From Candidatus Zhuqueibacterota bacterium (GTDB lineage: Bacteria > Zhuqueibacterota > QNDG01 > JABMRT01), in assembly GCA_013202295.1 (NCBI GenBank), contig JABMRT010000141.1, positions 1 through 35,778 of the forward strand: 35,778 nucleotides of DNA, read 5' to 3'. Made by a program: the position numbers and the translations under genes. The notes beneath the pieces are model-generated. The model did not search any database. It worked only from the letters and a program-made list of their open reading frames with translations, and was not told the DNA's origin. Shown in pieces: positions 7,417 to 16,217 of the stretch; positions within the stretch are counted from its first letter, which is position 1, and each line of letters opens with the position of its first letter.

Positions 7417-9585
7417 ATGTATTCCCCGATATTACGCACGTTCTGTTACATTCTAATTTTCATTTTATTAATCATTACAGCATGTGCAACAATGACCGGT
7501 TCCAAGATTTCGGTTAAGGCGTCCTCCAAATCCATTAAAAAATTTGAAACGCTGACCTTGCAGATTAAGCTAGCCCAGCTGTTCGAGAATCCTTTTAATC
7601 CCGATGAAATTCGTGTGGATGCATTGATACAGACGCCGATTGAGAAAACTGTGATCCTGCCCTGTTTTTACAAATCCGGGGAATCGGAAAAATCCCAATG
7701 GGAAGCACGCTTCACGGCCATGCACCCGGGAAAGCATGAGATCCGAATCCAATCCATAACGAAAGATGATACATTGATTTCCGACATTCTTTCAATCAAT
7801 GTGACAGATTCGGACCGGGATGGCTTCTTGCGGATGAATCCGAATTCAAAGTACAGTTTCCTGTTCGATTCGGGCAAGCGGTTTCGCGGTGTTGGATTGA
7901 ACATCGGGTGGGAATTGGAACCCAAATGGGGCAATGAGGAGATGTACAGTTACGAGAATCTGCTCAGTGAGCTGGAGACAAATCACGGGAATTTTTTCCG
8001 TGCGTGGATGTGCCCGTGGAACCTGCCGCTTGAATGGATGCAGGTGAACCGGTTCGCCTCATATATTGACGAGTTTGAAAATTGGGATCAGAGTTTTCTT
8101 CATTCTGACGGTTTGCAACTCGAATCTGGTAAAACCACATTTACGGAAGATGATATGGAGCGGATCACTATTCAGTCCGACTCAAAACAAACCCTGATCT
8201 GGAACGTAAACGATGTCAAGAAATTCAAGTTGAAGATCTTTTACCAGACGCAATTCACGCCGGACGACATTCAGGTTTTCGCATCACCGGATAATGAAAG
8301 TTATGAGTCCGTGTCCATTGAATTCAGCCAGACCTGGAATACGTTTGAGGATTGGCATCGTGTATTCGTGGCCACATTAGGTGAAATCCCAGATGGAATG
8401 AACTATCTTAAAATCCAAATTCAAAAGCCGCTGGATACATCACCTCATCTGGCCGGTATTTCGATTGGCAATGGCCCACCTGAGAATGCGGTGGATGCAC
8501 CAGGTCTGGGCCGGTATTATGAGAAAACTGCGAACCGTCTGGATGAGATCCTCCAGATTTGCGAAGAAAAAGGCATCTACCTGATGCTGGCACATGATTA
8601 TCACGGGATATTCAAACCGCAGCTCGATCGATGGGGCTCCAATGACGAGTGGCGACGGAATCCATACAACACGGACAATGGCGGGCCCTGCGATATGCAA
8701 ACCGATTTTTTCACACATCCCGAGGCCAAACGATTGTACAAGAGTCGACTTCGTTACATGGTCGCGAGATGGGGGCATTCCACGAACTTGGGATGTTGGG
8801 AGTTCTGGAACGAGATTGACAATGCCATGGACTGGCAAAGTATCCCGGAAACTGCGGTTGCAGCCTGGCACAATGAAATGGCAGATTATTTAAAATCGAT
8901 TGATCCTTATAAGCATCTGGTTACAACGAGCGTGTCTCATCGTGAGACGCCCCTGCTCTGGCAAGTGAACGGTCTGGAGTTTACACAGCGGCACAATTAT
9001 GGTCCGACTCAAGACATGGAAGCCACAATTTATGATTATATCAAATCCACGGGAAAACCGCATGTTGTGGGTGAGTTTTCACTGGGATGGAAAGGGCCGG
9101 GTAAGGATTATCCCGTCGAATTGTACGAAGGCGAACTGCACAATGGATTGTGGCGGGGCATGTTCGCTCCCGGACCCATTCTGCCCATGAGCTGGTGGTG
9201 GGAATGGCACTATGATCAGGGCCATTATTTCCATTTCAAACCGGCAGCTGATTTTGTTGCTCTCATGCTGAAGCACAATGAGGATGTGATTGAACCGCTT
9301 CAAATAACCAGTCCCGATCCGGATCTGGTTGTTCGCGGATTGCGGACCAGTGATGGCTTATTTTTCTGGATGCTGAATTCAGGAAAAACGGATTTGTACG
9401 ATCCAAGGCTTCAAATCGAAGGAGCGAAGAACGCAGTCTATCTGCTCCGGCGGTTTGACACGTGGACGGGAGAATTTTCCGCAGAGGAAAAAGTCCATTT
9501 GGATGGGCAACTTATTCTGGAATCTGTTCAGATCAAGGCAAGTGGGGACATGGCGTTGTGGCTGCGGGCAGTTGAACAAAATTGA
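7417..9585 (+). CDS. Secreted lipoprotein, GH5-like glycoside hydrolase with DUF5060-like N-terminal domain and inserted carbohydrate-binding-like module
   Basis: 722 residues. A lipoprotein signal ends in IITAC, with C23 as the lipidated residue. An Ig-like N-terminal region (about 30-135) leads to DGFLRMNPNSKYSFLFDSG (135-153), typical of DUF5060 proteins attached to cellulase-like barrels. The (beta/alpha)8 barrel starts near 155 (FRGVGLNIGWE) and carries NHGNFFRAWMCPW. A beta-rich segment of about 125 residues (225-352) interrupts it. The barrel then resumes with CWEFWNEIDNA, acid/base E466, and VVGEFSLGW, nucleophile E553, the glutamate pair of clan GH-A. It probably cleaves a beta-linked polysaccharide at the cell surface; mannan, glucan and others cannot be separated by eye. 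It is monocistronic from a strong promoter. Confidence 0.85.
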   Translation: MYSPILRTFCYILIFILLIITACATMTGSKISVKASSKSIKKFETLTLQIKLAQLFENPFNPDEIRVDALIQTPIEKTVILPCFYKSGESEKSQWEARFTAMHPGKHEIRIQSITKDDTLISDILSINVTDSDRDGFLRMNPNSKYSFLFDSGKRFRGVGLNIGWELEPKWGNEEMYSYENLLSELETNHGNFFRAWMCPWNLPLEWMQVNRFASYIDEFENWDQSFLHSDGLQLESGKTTFTEDDMERITIQSDSKQTLIWNVNDVKKFKLKIFYQTQFTPDDIQVFASPDNESYESVSIEFSQTWNTFEDWHRVFVATLGEIPDGMNYLKIQIQKPLDTSPHLAGISIGNGPPENAVDAPGLGRYYEKTANRLDEILQICEEKGIYLMLAHDYHGIFKPQLDRWGSNDEWRRNPYNTDNGGPCDMQTDFFTHPEAKRLYKSRLRYMVARWGHSTNLGCWEFWNEIDNAMDWQSIPETAVAAWHNEMADYLKSIDPYKHLVTTSVSHRETPLLWQVNGLEFTQRHNYGPTQDMEATIYDYIKSTGKPHVVGEFSLGWKGPGKDYPVELYEGELHNGLWRGMFAPGPILPMSWWWEWHYDQGHYFHFKPAADFVALMLKHNEDVIEPLQITSPDPDLVVRGLRTSDGLFFWMLNSGKTDLYDPRLQIEGAKNAVYLLRRFDTWTGEFSAEEKVHLDGQLILESVQIKASGDMALWLRAVEQN

Positions 9586-9615
9586 AATTTTGTATTCAGT
9601 GATTTGGGGAAATAC

Positions 9616-10116
9616 ATGAAAGTGGATATCACTCCATTAACCTCAAAGGATACAGCATTTCTTGAAGAAATATCCTATCATGCGATCTATTTGCCTCCGG
9701 GTCAAAAGCCATATCCCAGAGAGATTATTAAAGAACGCTCACTTTGGAAATACATTGACAGTTGGGGCAAAGAGACAGATAGGGGATTGATTGCAGTGCT
9801 CCAATCCAACAGTGAAAAAGTTGGCGCAATCTGGATGCGTATTTTTTCGAAGGAGAATCCAGGATATGGATTCGTTGCCGAGGATATTCCCGAACTGTCC
9901 ATTGCTGTTTTGCCGGAATACAGAGGCCAGGGAATTGGTACGATGCTGTTGGAAGAGATGTTGAAGATTGCCGAGAGGCGGTACAGAGCCGTGTCTCTGA
10001 GTGTGTCTATTGAGAACATGGCGAATCGTTTATATAAGAGGCTTGGATTTAAGGTCGTTCAGCAGACATCAGATTCATATGTCATAATAAAAACCTTCGA
10101 ATTATCCCCGCTGTGA
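9616..10116 (+). CDS. GNAT family N-acetyltransferase
   Basis: 166 residues from ATG 9616, which is preceded by GGGGA at 9606-9610 with 5-base spacing; an in-frame TTG at 9604 is less likely. The acetyl-CoA pyrophosphate-binding motif reads LPEYRGQGIGTMLLEEM (about 100-116; Q/R-x-x-G-x-G). The C-terminal NRLYKRLGFKVV is the usual GNAT beta6-alpha4 ending. These enzymes transfer acetyl groups from acetyl-CoA to amines of small molecules or proteins; the substrate is not predictable here. It starts 30 bp after the glycosidase gene and may be read from its promoter. It is convergent with the CDF transporter, with only 3 bp between the stops. Confidence 0.88.
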   Translation: MKVDITPLTSKDTAFLEEISYHAIYLPPGQKPYPREIIKERSLWKYIDSWGKETDRGLIAVLQSNSEKVGAIWMRIFSKENPGYGFVAEDIPELSIAVLPEYRGQGIGTMLLEEMLKIAERRYRAVSLSVSIENMANRLYKRLGFKVVQQTSDSYVIIKTFELSPL

Positions 10117-10119
10117 AAC

Positions 10120-11013
10120 TTAGGTGTCAGGTTCAATGTGCACGCACACATCGAGCACATTGGGCCCCTGTTCGATCAGCCGGGCCGTAACAGTCTCAGA
10201 GATTGCGTGGCCCTCATATACGGGCATGTCTCCGGGTACCTGAATATGCAGATCCACGAAAAATCCATAGCCCACACGTCGTGTCCGCAATTTATGGGCA
10301 GAGGTCACGCCCGGAGTTTTTTGCACAAGTTTCTTGATTTGTTGAACCTCTTTTTCAGTGGCACCCTGATCAGAAAGTTCATTGAGGGCGGGAATGAGGA
10401 TATTCCAGGCCACCCTAAGAATAAATACCGAAACGATGATTGCACCAACATGATCAAGAAAAGCAAGTGATGGATTCCACGCGGAACCCAGCACTGCAAA
10501 AAAGGCGGGCAAAGAGCTGATCGCGTCGGATCTGTGATGCCAGGCATTGGCCATAACTGCCTTGGAACGTGTGCGTTTACCCACTGAAATCGTCCAGCGA
10601 AATACGCCTTCCTTAAGAAAAATGGAAAGAAGCGGACCGATCAAGGCGATCCATCCAGGAGACGATAGATGAGGCTCTCGTATGGATCGTAAGGCATCAA
10701 AACCTATCTGGAGAGCAGCACCACCGAGAAGCACACCTATGAATGCCGTGATCAGGGATTCAATGCGTCTGTGTCCGTAGGGGTGATTGTCATCCGCAGG
10801 GGCAGTCCAGTATTTCACGCCCAGCAAGATAGCGAGGTCTGTTCCCAGATCGGACAAACTGTGCACCGCATCGGCCATCACGGCCTGACTTCGGCCGAGA
10901 GTCCCCACAATAAACTTCAGGGCAGCCAATGCTACATTAATCACGATTCCGATCCAGGTGATTCGTTTGATCTGGCGGGCCGTGTTAGGCTGAGATGATT
11001 GGGTTTCTTCCAT
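10120..11013 (-). CDS. Cation diffusion facilitator (CDF) family metal transporter
   Basis: 297 residues, usual CDF length. About six membrane helices are followed by a cytosolic domain from about residue 210. The metal site has the zinc-type quartet: TM2 ADAVHSLSD (H51, D55) and TM5 ANAWHHRSDA (H159, D163), aligning with the two Asp/His pairs of E. coli YiiP. HPYGHRRIE (77-85) is the conserved histidine loop after TM2. The C-terminal domain ends in VCVHIEPDT, a ferredoxin-like dimerisation fold. It probably exports Zn2+ or a similar divalent ion by proton antiport. No Shine-Dalgarno precedes ATG 11013, and a promoter-like sequence lies immediately upstream, so a leaderless transcript is possible. 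Confidence 0.93.
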   Translation of the reverse strand: MEETQSSQPNTARQIKRITWIGIVINVALAALKFIVGTLGRSQAVMADAVHSLSDLGTDLAILLGVKYWTAPADDNHPYGHRRIESLITAFIGVLLGGAALQIGFDALRSIREPHLSSPGWIALIGPLLSIFLKEGVFRWTISVGKRTRSKAVMANAWHHRSDAISSLPAFFAVLGSAWNPSLAFLDHVGAIIVSVFILRVAWNILIPALNELSDQGATEKEVQQIKKLVQKTPGVTSAHKLRTRRVGYGFFVDLHIQVPGDMPVYEGHAISETVTARLIEQGPNVLDVCVHIEPDT

Positions 11014-11018
11014 GAAAA

Positions 11019-11047
11019 ATATTAAGCATTTTCGGAACAGAATTCAA
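11019..11047 (-). promoter_or_regulatory. Possible promoter giving a leaderless CDF transcript
   Basis: Reading the minus strand, TTGAAT (11047-11042) is followed after 17 bases by TAATAT (11024-11019). Only five bases separate the -10 hexamer from ATG 11013, so transcription would begin at or next to the start codon. Confidence 0.4.
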
Positions 11048-11297
11048 GTGTTTTATATATGTTGATAGATCTTTAAATCATCCCGATAAATAGAGAGATT
11101 TTTCAATTCTAAACGGATCGTATGCTTTGTGGATAGATGATGACTCTATTGTTATTTGACTATTGTAATTTGGAGATTTTAAACACTCCACTTAAATCAA
11201 CATAGGGCATTTTTTCTTTTATCTTCAAAGAAATTTTTATATATTCAATTCACAATAAGATGTTTTTCATCGAATTGAATTTGCTGCAATATGTGAT

Positions 11298-11360
11298 TCA
11301 TCCCCGAAAATAACTGATAGAGGTTTTACCGCCACCACTCGTTACCGCGTTTTTGTTCAT
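11298..11360 (-). CDS. Possible 20-residue peptide ORF (unrecognised)
   Basis: ATG at 11360-11358 is preceded on the minus strand by AAAGGAGACTCA, the only strong Shine-Dalgarno in this gap. Translation gives a short Ser/Gly-rich peptide with SGGGK in the middle and stops at TGA 11300-11298. It could be a leader peptide, the broken start of a lost gene, or chance. I do not recognise it. Confidence 0.2.
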   Translation of the reverse strand: MNKNAVTSGGGKTSISYFRG

Positions 11361-11634
11361 TGAGTCTCCTTTCACAGATTTCTAATTGGTGAGGTAATCA
11401 TGAATTTCTGGCGTGGTATTGTAACCGTGTGGTTTGTCCAGGTATTTTTGTATTCCTGGTTTAACAGATCGCCAGCTTCAGATTCATTCAGGAACCTTCC
11501 TAAAATAATAGGGTTTATGATGGGAAACGATACTTTTCCCTTTTGTTTTAGGGATTCGTTTTCTATATTTTTTATCACACCGTAATTACGGAGTGAGAGA
11601 GATATTCCTTAAAGATTTAAAGGGGATAGAGTCA

Positions 11635-14600
11635 ATGTCATTTGTTCGAAAATATCAATATATATTATCTGTTGTTTTGCTGTTTTTCGGATCTGTTAGA
11701 TCCGATGTTTCCGTAAATCAATCTGATGACTCTGGCTGTCTAATTGAATTTTCCCTGACGGATTTTACCATTGACACAGTCCAAGCTCAAGATAAGACCT
11801 ATCACCGGATCAGCTATTCAGGGGGCGGATACGGCTCTGAATCGGGATTGCCCCAGATTCCCCGGTCGGTTCTCACTGTGGCCATTCCTCCTACAGGCAG
11901 CGCGGATGTAACGGTTATTCCGGGTGAAGTAGAGACACTTACAGATATCCGTGTTCTTCCCGTGCCCTTTTTTGAACGTGTGGACAACATGTCAGTGGAG
12001 GTTTACTCAGAAGGTGAATCCTACTCTCAGCCAGGATTTCAGCCAAAGGTACGCTGGGAAGTCTCTAATCCCATTCAGATGGGCCCATACCGGGTTCTCA
12101 AAATCACACTGAATCCAGTTCAGGTTGATCCCACAACAAAGGAGCTCATGGTCATCCGCTCCATGATCGTGCAAATACGATTCGACTCTCCTCAGTTGGC
12201 CTCTCAGACAAAACATCCCAAATTGGTCAATGAAAGCTTTTATCGTTCCATCCTATTAAACTATAATCAAGCCAGAAACTGGCGTGTGGAACGCCGCGTG
12301 ATATCCTCCAGAAAAAGCCTGACCAGCTCAGGTCCCTGGTATAAAATCCCGGTTACAGAAGAAGGACTTTACAAGGTCACAGGCTCTTTCCTTTCCGACA
12401 ATGGGATTGATATTGAGTCCATAGATCCCCAAACCTTGAAGATCTATAACAATGGCGGCCGCGTGCTGTCTCAAGATTTGTCCGTAACCCGGCCCGATTC
12501 GCTCGTTGAAAATCCCATTCTTCTCTCAGGCACAGAAGACGGTTCATTTGATGCCTCCGATTACCTGCTTTTTTATGGCAAAGGCATTACAGGCTGGGAA
12601 TGGCGCGAGGATGATGAGAGCTTCCGCCATTACATCAATCTGTTTACTGATGAGAATGTGTACTGGCTGACTTTTAATGATGAGATCCCCGGTCAGCGGA
12701 TTTCATACGCATCAGCAATATCCGGTGCAGGGACGCAGGTATTCACTTCATTTCAAGACCGTCTTTTTTATGAGCAGGATATGGTGAACACTGAAAATGG
12801 CGGCATACACTGGGTGGGACAGAACCTGACGGCGGATTTGCCAAGCCGGTCGTATGACTTTACCATGACCGATCTGATTGAGGGCGATCCCATTGAAATC
12901 ACACTTCAATTCTTCAGCCATATGCTGATCCGGCATGCATTTTCCATCTCTTTGAATGATAACCCCCTTACCACAGTCTCGATCAATTCGTATCGTTATA
13001 TGGATTTCAGTGCATCGACATTCTCCAGCGGCGAGTCGGGCCAGAACACATTGACCATTGACTATTCCGGTTCAAGCACTATTTCAGAGGCGTATGTGAA
13101 CTGGTTTGAGGTGGTTTATTCCCGTGATCTGCACCTTTCCGATGACCGGCTGAGATTTACTTCTCCCTTTCCCATAGGCACTTACACCTATCAACTCTCC
13201 GGATTCAGTGGCGAGACCCTGGTGCTGGATGTAACCGATCCAGCTTTGATTCACCGGATGCGGCTGACAGAGGAAGGAAGTGTTCATACGTTCACAGACG
13301 CAGTCACGGATTCCACACCCAGACTTTATTATGCAGCCAATTCAGCCGCGTATCGATCCCCATCCAATCTCGAATTCGTGGAGCGGACTAATTTAAGAGA
13401 TCCTTCCAATGCCGCAGATCTGATCATTATCACCCATAAAGATTTCAAGGATCAGGCAGAACGGCTGAAGGTGCATAAAGAATCCACAGACTCGCTGTCT
13501 GTTCTGGTTGTGGATATTCAGGATGTGTTCAATGAATTCAGCTGGGGCCTGTATGATCCTACAGCAATCCGAGATTTTATGAAAACCGCTGTGGAGACCT
13601 GGAGTGTGCCGCCATCCTACCTGCTGTTATTCGGGGATGGCGATTATGATTATCGCAATATCCTCTCCTCCTCTGACGAGAACTGGATTCCGCCGTATGA
13701 AACCGGGGGATATGAGGACCGGGCACGTGCCACGGATGACTGGTATACCTATGTGCCGGACGCCATGGCTCAAAGTCAGCATGTCATGGCCATGGCTGTG
13801 GGCCGAATACCGGTTCAGACAGAAGAAGAAGCCGAAATCGTGGTGAGAAAGATTAGTCAATACGAGTCCGGATCGGACAAAGGAGCGTGGCGCAATCTGG
13901 TTACAATTACGAGTGATGATGAAATTACTCCCAGTACACAAAGCGAATGGACCCACCTGACTGCATCCATTGATCTTGCGGAAAAAGTCATTGGCCCCCT
14001 GTATAATCTGAAAAAAATATATCTGAGCGAATATCCCACAGAAAGTACAATACAGGGACCGCGTAAACCCAAGGCCGCGGAAGCCCTAATCGATCAGATC
14101 AATCGTGGCACCCTTTTCGTGAATTATATCGGTCATGGCAATGAAGATCTCTGGGCGCATGAATGGACTTTTGTTCGAGACAGGGATATGTCCAGCCTTT
14201 ATAACGTGTCAAGACATCCTATTTTTTATGCAGCCACCTGCCGGTTTGGATGGTATGACAACATTCAGAAATCCAGTTTTGCTGAAGATCTGATCATAAG
14301 CGAGGGGAAAGGCGCCATTGCGGTGATTGCGGCTTCGCGGGATTGCTATGCAGATGCCAACGAGAATCTGAACGCGAAAACAGTTGAAAGACTCCTCGGA
14401 GAAGACAGTCAACCCATCCGGATTGGAGATGCGCTCCGGGCAGCGAAAGAAGCCTATGTGGAGCAGTATATAAACAATCAGAAGTATCACATTTTAGGCG
14501 ATCCCACGATGATGATCGGTTCACCGAGAGAATCGGTGCAGATCACGCGCGTTGATCCCGATGTACTGTCGGCCCTCGGCACAGTCACGGTTGAAGGCGC

Positions 14601-15546
14601 GGTCGAACAAAATGGCGTTGTCCGAACCGATTTCAATGGCCATGTCACCCTGCAAGTCTATGACGCTGAGAAAACCTCCACCTATAAAAACAGAACCTAT
14701 AAATTGCCCGGCAATACACTCTTTCGTGGCGACGCAGCAGTTCAGAATGGCCGGTTCGAAAGCGCGTTCATTGTGCCCAAAGACATCTCCTATGGCAGCA
14801 ACACAGGCAGGATCTCCCTTTACGCCTGGGGTGATGAAACCGACGGCGCGGGTTATCAAGATGGGTTGTCGTTGGGCGGCAGCAGCGAGGTGGAGGACAA
14901 TCAGGGTCCCCAGATTCATATCGCCTTCGCTGATCAGGAAACCTTTCTTTCCGGCGGCATGGTCAGTGGTATACCCGAACTTCTGGCCGAGATAGAGGAT
15001 GACTCAACCGGTATCAATCTTACCGGTGATATCGGCCATAAACTCATGCTGACATTAAATGATGAGACCGTAGATGTGACCGAGTATTTCAATTATAATG
15101 AAGGCAGTTATCTAAAGGGCCGTATTCAATATACATTTCCCGATCTTGCGGAACAGCGATACTCCCTCCAACTTAAAGCGTGGGACAATGCGAACAATTC
15201 TTCAACGGAGAGCATAGAATTTGAATATGTGCCAAGCGGCCGGCTCCAGATCGAAGAAGTTCTCAATTATCCGAATCCGATGCAGACATCCACACACTTT
15301 ACATTTCGAATCAACCGGGACGCTGAGGTTGAGATCAAGATTTACACGATCAGCGGCAGGCAGATCCGGCATCTCACGGGTTATCTGGTCATGCCCGGAT
15401 TTAACATGATCGCCTGGAATGGACGGGATGTGACGGGCGATGCCCTGGCCAATGGCATTTATCTGTACAAGGTGATAGCCAATACGTATGAAGGGGATCG
15501 GAAGATTCAAACTTCAGAAATCGGTCGGCTTATGGTGATGCAATAA
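11635..15546 (+). CDS. porU: Type IX secretion system sortase PorU-like protease (peptidase family C25)
   Basis: 1303 residues from ATG 11635, chosen over GTG 11593 because AAAGGGG precedes it at normal spacing and a signal peptide follows at once (hydrophobic core about residues 8-19). A beta-rich N-terminal region leads to a gingipain-type C25 domain from about 610. NYIGHGNEDLW gives catalytic His834 and YAATCRFGWYD gives catalytic Cys869, the PorU/gingipain dyad. The last 93 residues, from NYPNP at 1211, form a FlgD-like T9SS type A sorting domain ending in LMVMQ. PorU removes the C-terminal signal of T9SS cargo at the outer membrane and attaches cargo to the surface lipopolysaccharide. 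It is somewhat longer than the Porphyromonas protein. The other T9SS genes are not in this window. Confidence 0.88.
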   Translation: MSFVRKYQYILSVVLLFFGSVRSDVSVNQSDDSGCLIEFSLTDFTIDTVQAQDKTYHRISYSGGGYGSESGLPQIPRSVLTVAIPPTGSADVTVIPGEVETLTDIRVLPVPFFERVDNMSVEVYSEGESYSQPGFQPKVRWEVSNPIQMGPYRVLKITLNPVQVDPTTKELMVIRSMIVQIRFDSPQLASQTKHPKLVNESFYRSILLNYNQARNWRVERRVISSRKSLTSSGPWYKIPVTEEGLYKVTGSFLSDNGIDIESIDPQTLKIYNNGGRVLSQDLSVTRPDSLVENPILLSGTEDGSFDASDYLLFYGKGITGWEWREDDESFRHYINLFTDENVYWLTFNDEIPGQRISYASAISGAGTQVFTSFQDRLFYEQDMVNTENGGIHWVGQNLTADLPSRSYDFTMTDLIEGDPIEITLQFFSHMLIRHAFSISLNDNPLTTVSINSYRYMDFSASTFSSGESGQNTLTIDYSGSSTISEAYVNWFEVVYSRDLHLSDDRLRFTSPFPIGTYTYQLSGFSGETLVLDVTDPALIHRMRLTEEGSVHTFTDAVTDSTPRLYYAANSAAYRSPSNLEFVERTNLRDPSNAADLIIITHKDFKDQAERLKVHKESTDSLSVLVVDIQDVFNEFSWGLYDPTAIRDFMKTAVETWSVPPSYLLLFGDGDYDYRNILSSSDENWIPPYETGGYEDRARATDDWYTYVPDAMAQSQHVMAMAVGRIPVQTEEEAEIVVRKISQYESGSDKGAWRNLVTITSDDEITPSTQSEWTHLTASIDLAEKVIGPLYNLKKIYLSEYPTESTIQGPRKPKAAEALIDQINRGTLFVNYIGHGNEDLWAHEWTFVRDRDMSSLYNVSRHPIFYAATCRFGWYDNIQKSSFAEDLIISEGKGAIAVIAASRDCYADANENLNAKTVERLLGEDSQPIRIGDALRAAKEAYVEQYINNQKYHILGDPTMMIGSPRESVQITRVDPDVLSALGTVTVEGAVEQNGVVRTDFNGHVTLQVYDAEKTSTYKNRTYKLPGNTLFRGDAAVQNGRFESAFIVPKDISYGSNTGRISLYAWGDETDGAGYQDGLSLGGSSEVEDNQGPQIHIAFADQETFLSGGMVSGIPELLAEIEDDSTGINLTGDIGHKLMLTLNDETVDVTEYFNYNEGSYLKGRIQYTFPDLAEQRYSLQLKAWDNANNSSTESIEFEYVPSGRLQIEEVLNYPNPMQTSTHFTFRINRDAEVEIKIYTISGRQIRHLTGYLVMPGFNMIAWNGRDVTGDALANGIYLYKVIANTYEGDRKIQTSEIGRLMVMQ

Positions 15547-15596
15547 ATTTCATCCAACCGGGACAGCAGTGAAACACAATCCAACTTTCAACAGTT

Positions 15597-16205
15597 TTGA
15601 GTGACAGCTATCTGACATTAGATAAATCCGCCCATACCGAGATTAAGATCAAGGGATCCCGCTTCATTGGATTTGTGTCGCCTGCAAAAGATAAACAGGA
15701 AGCCGAGCAGATCATCTCGGAACGATCCAAAACATATTACGATGCCACACACAATTGCTATGCGTATGTGATTGGTCTTGATCCTTCAATACAATTTCGC
15801 TACAATGATGATGGCGAGCCTTCGGGTACGGCTGGTAAGCCCATCCTGGATATGATTCAGGGCCGGAATTTGACTCAAGTCGTATGTGTGGTGACCCGGT
15901 ATTTCGGGGGTACCAAACTGGGTACTGGCGGTTTAGTGCGGGCGTACGGACAATGTGCGCGTGAAACACTTGATGCATCCAGAATAGTCGAACAGTTTCA
16001 AATGAAGCGCATTTCGTTGCGGTTTCCCTATGATTTGACCGGATCGGTGATGACGATTCTTTCAAAATATCACGCAACGATTCAGACAACACAATACGGG
16101 GATGAAACCGAGCTTGCAGTTGATGTTAGAATATCGCACTGTTCAATACTCACAGAAACGCTTCAGGAGAATACAGGAGGCCGCATTCTCATCCAAAATA
16201 AATAA
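15597..16205 (+). CDS. YigZ/IMPACT family protein
   Basis: 202 residues. The N-terminal IMPACT domain is clear: KIKGSRFIGF (18-27), THNCYAYVIG (51-60), NDDGEPSGTAGKPIL (70-84) and TRYFGGTKLGTGGLVRAYG (about 101-119). The C-terminal part is a ferredoxin-like DUF1949 domain. Bacterial YigZ is linked to translation or RNA binding, but its role is not settled. The only usable start is TTG 15597: no ATG occurs before the conserved core, and no Shine-Dalgarno is visible upstream. It follows the sortase gene by 50 bp. Its stop is followed by the CNNM gene in the same reading frame 12 bases later. Confidence 0.88.
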   Translation: MSDSYLTLDKSAHTEIKIKGSRFIGFVSPAKDKQEAEQIISERSKTYYDATHNCYAYVIGLDPSIQFRYNDDGEPSGTAGKPILDMIQGRNLTQVVCVVTRYFGGTKLGTGGLVRAYGQCARETLDASRIVEQFQMKRISLRFPYDLTGSVMTILSKYHATIQTTQYGDETELAVDVRISHCSILTETLQENTGGRILIQNK

Positions 16206-16217
16206 AGAGGAACAACC

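Larger units (their letters stand above)
11014..11634. other. AT-rich intergenic region with only weak small ORFs
   Basis: No recognisable gene or structural RNA was found in these 621 bases apart from the CDF promoter candidate. Three weak candidates overlap. A 61-codon plus-strand ORF (11400-11585) follows GGTGAGG and is hydrophobic. A 68-codon minus-strand ORF lies opposite it (11578-11372). A 20-codon minus-strand ORF (11360-11298) has a very good AAAGGAG site eight bases before its ATG and contains a Gly-Gly-Gly-Lys run. None resembles a family I know. The region may be a decayed gene or the regulatory region of the sortase gene. Confidence 0.5.

Noticed and set aside
11400-11585. 61-codon hydrophobic plus-strand ORF as a real gene
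   Set aside because: It has a fair ribosome site but no recognisable family, and a more hydrophilic ORF lies opposite. Mentioned only as part of the intergenic region.
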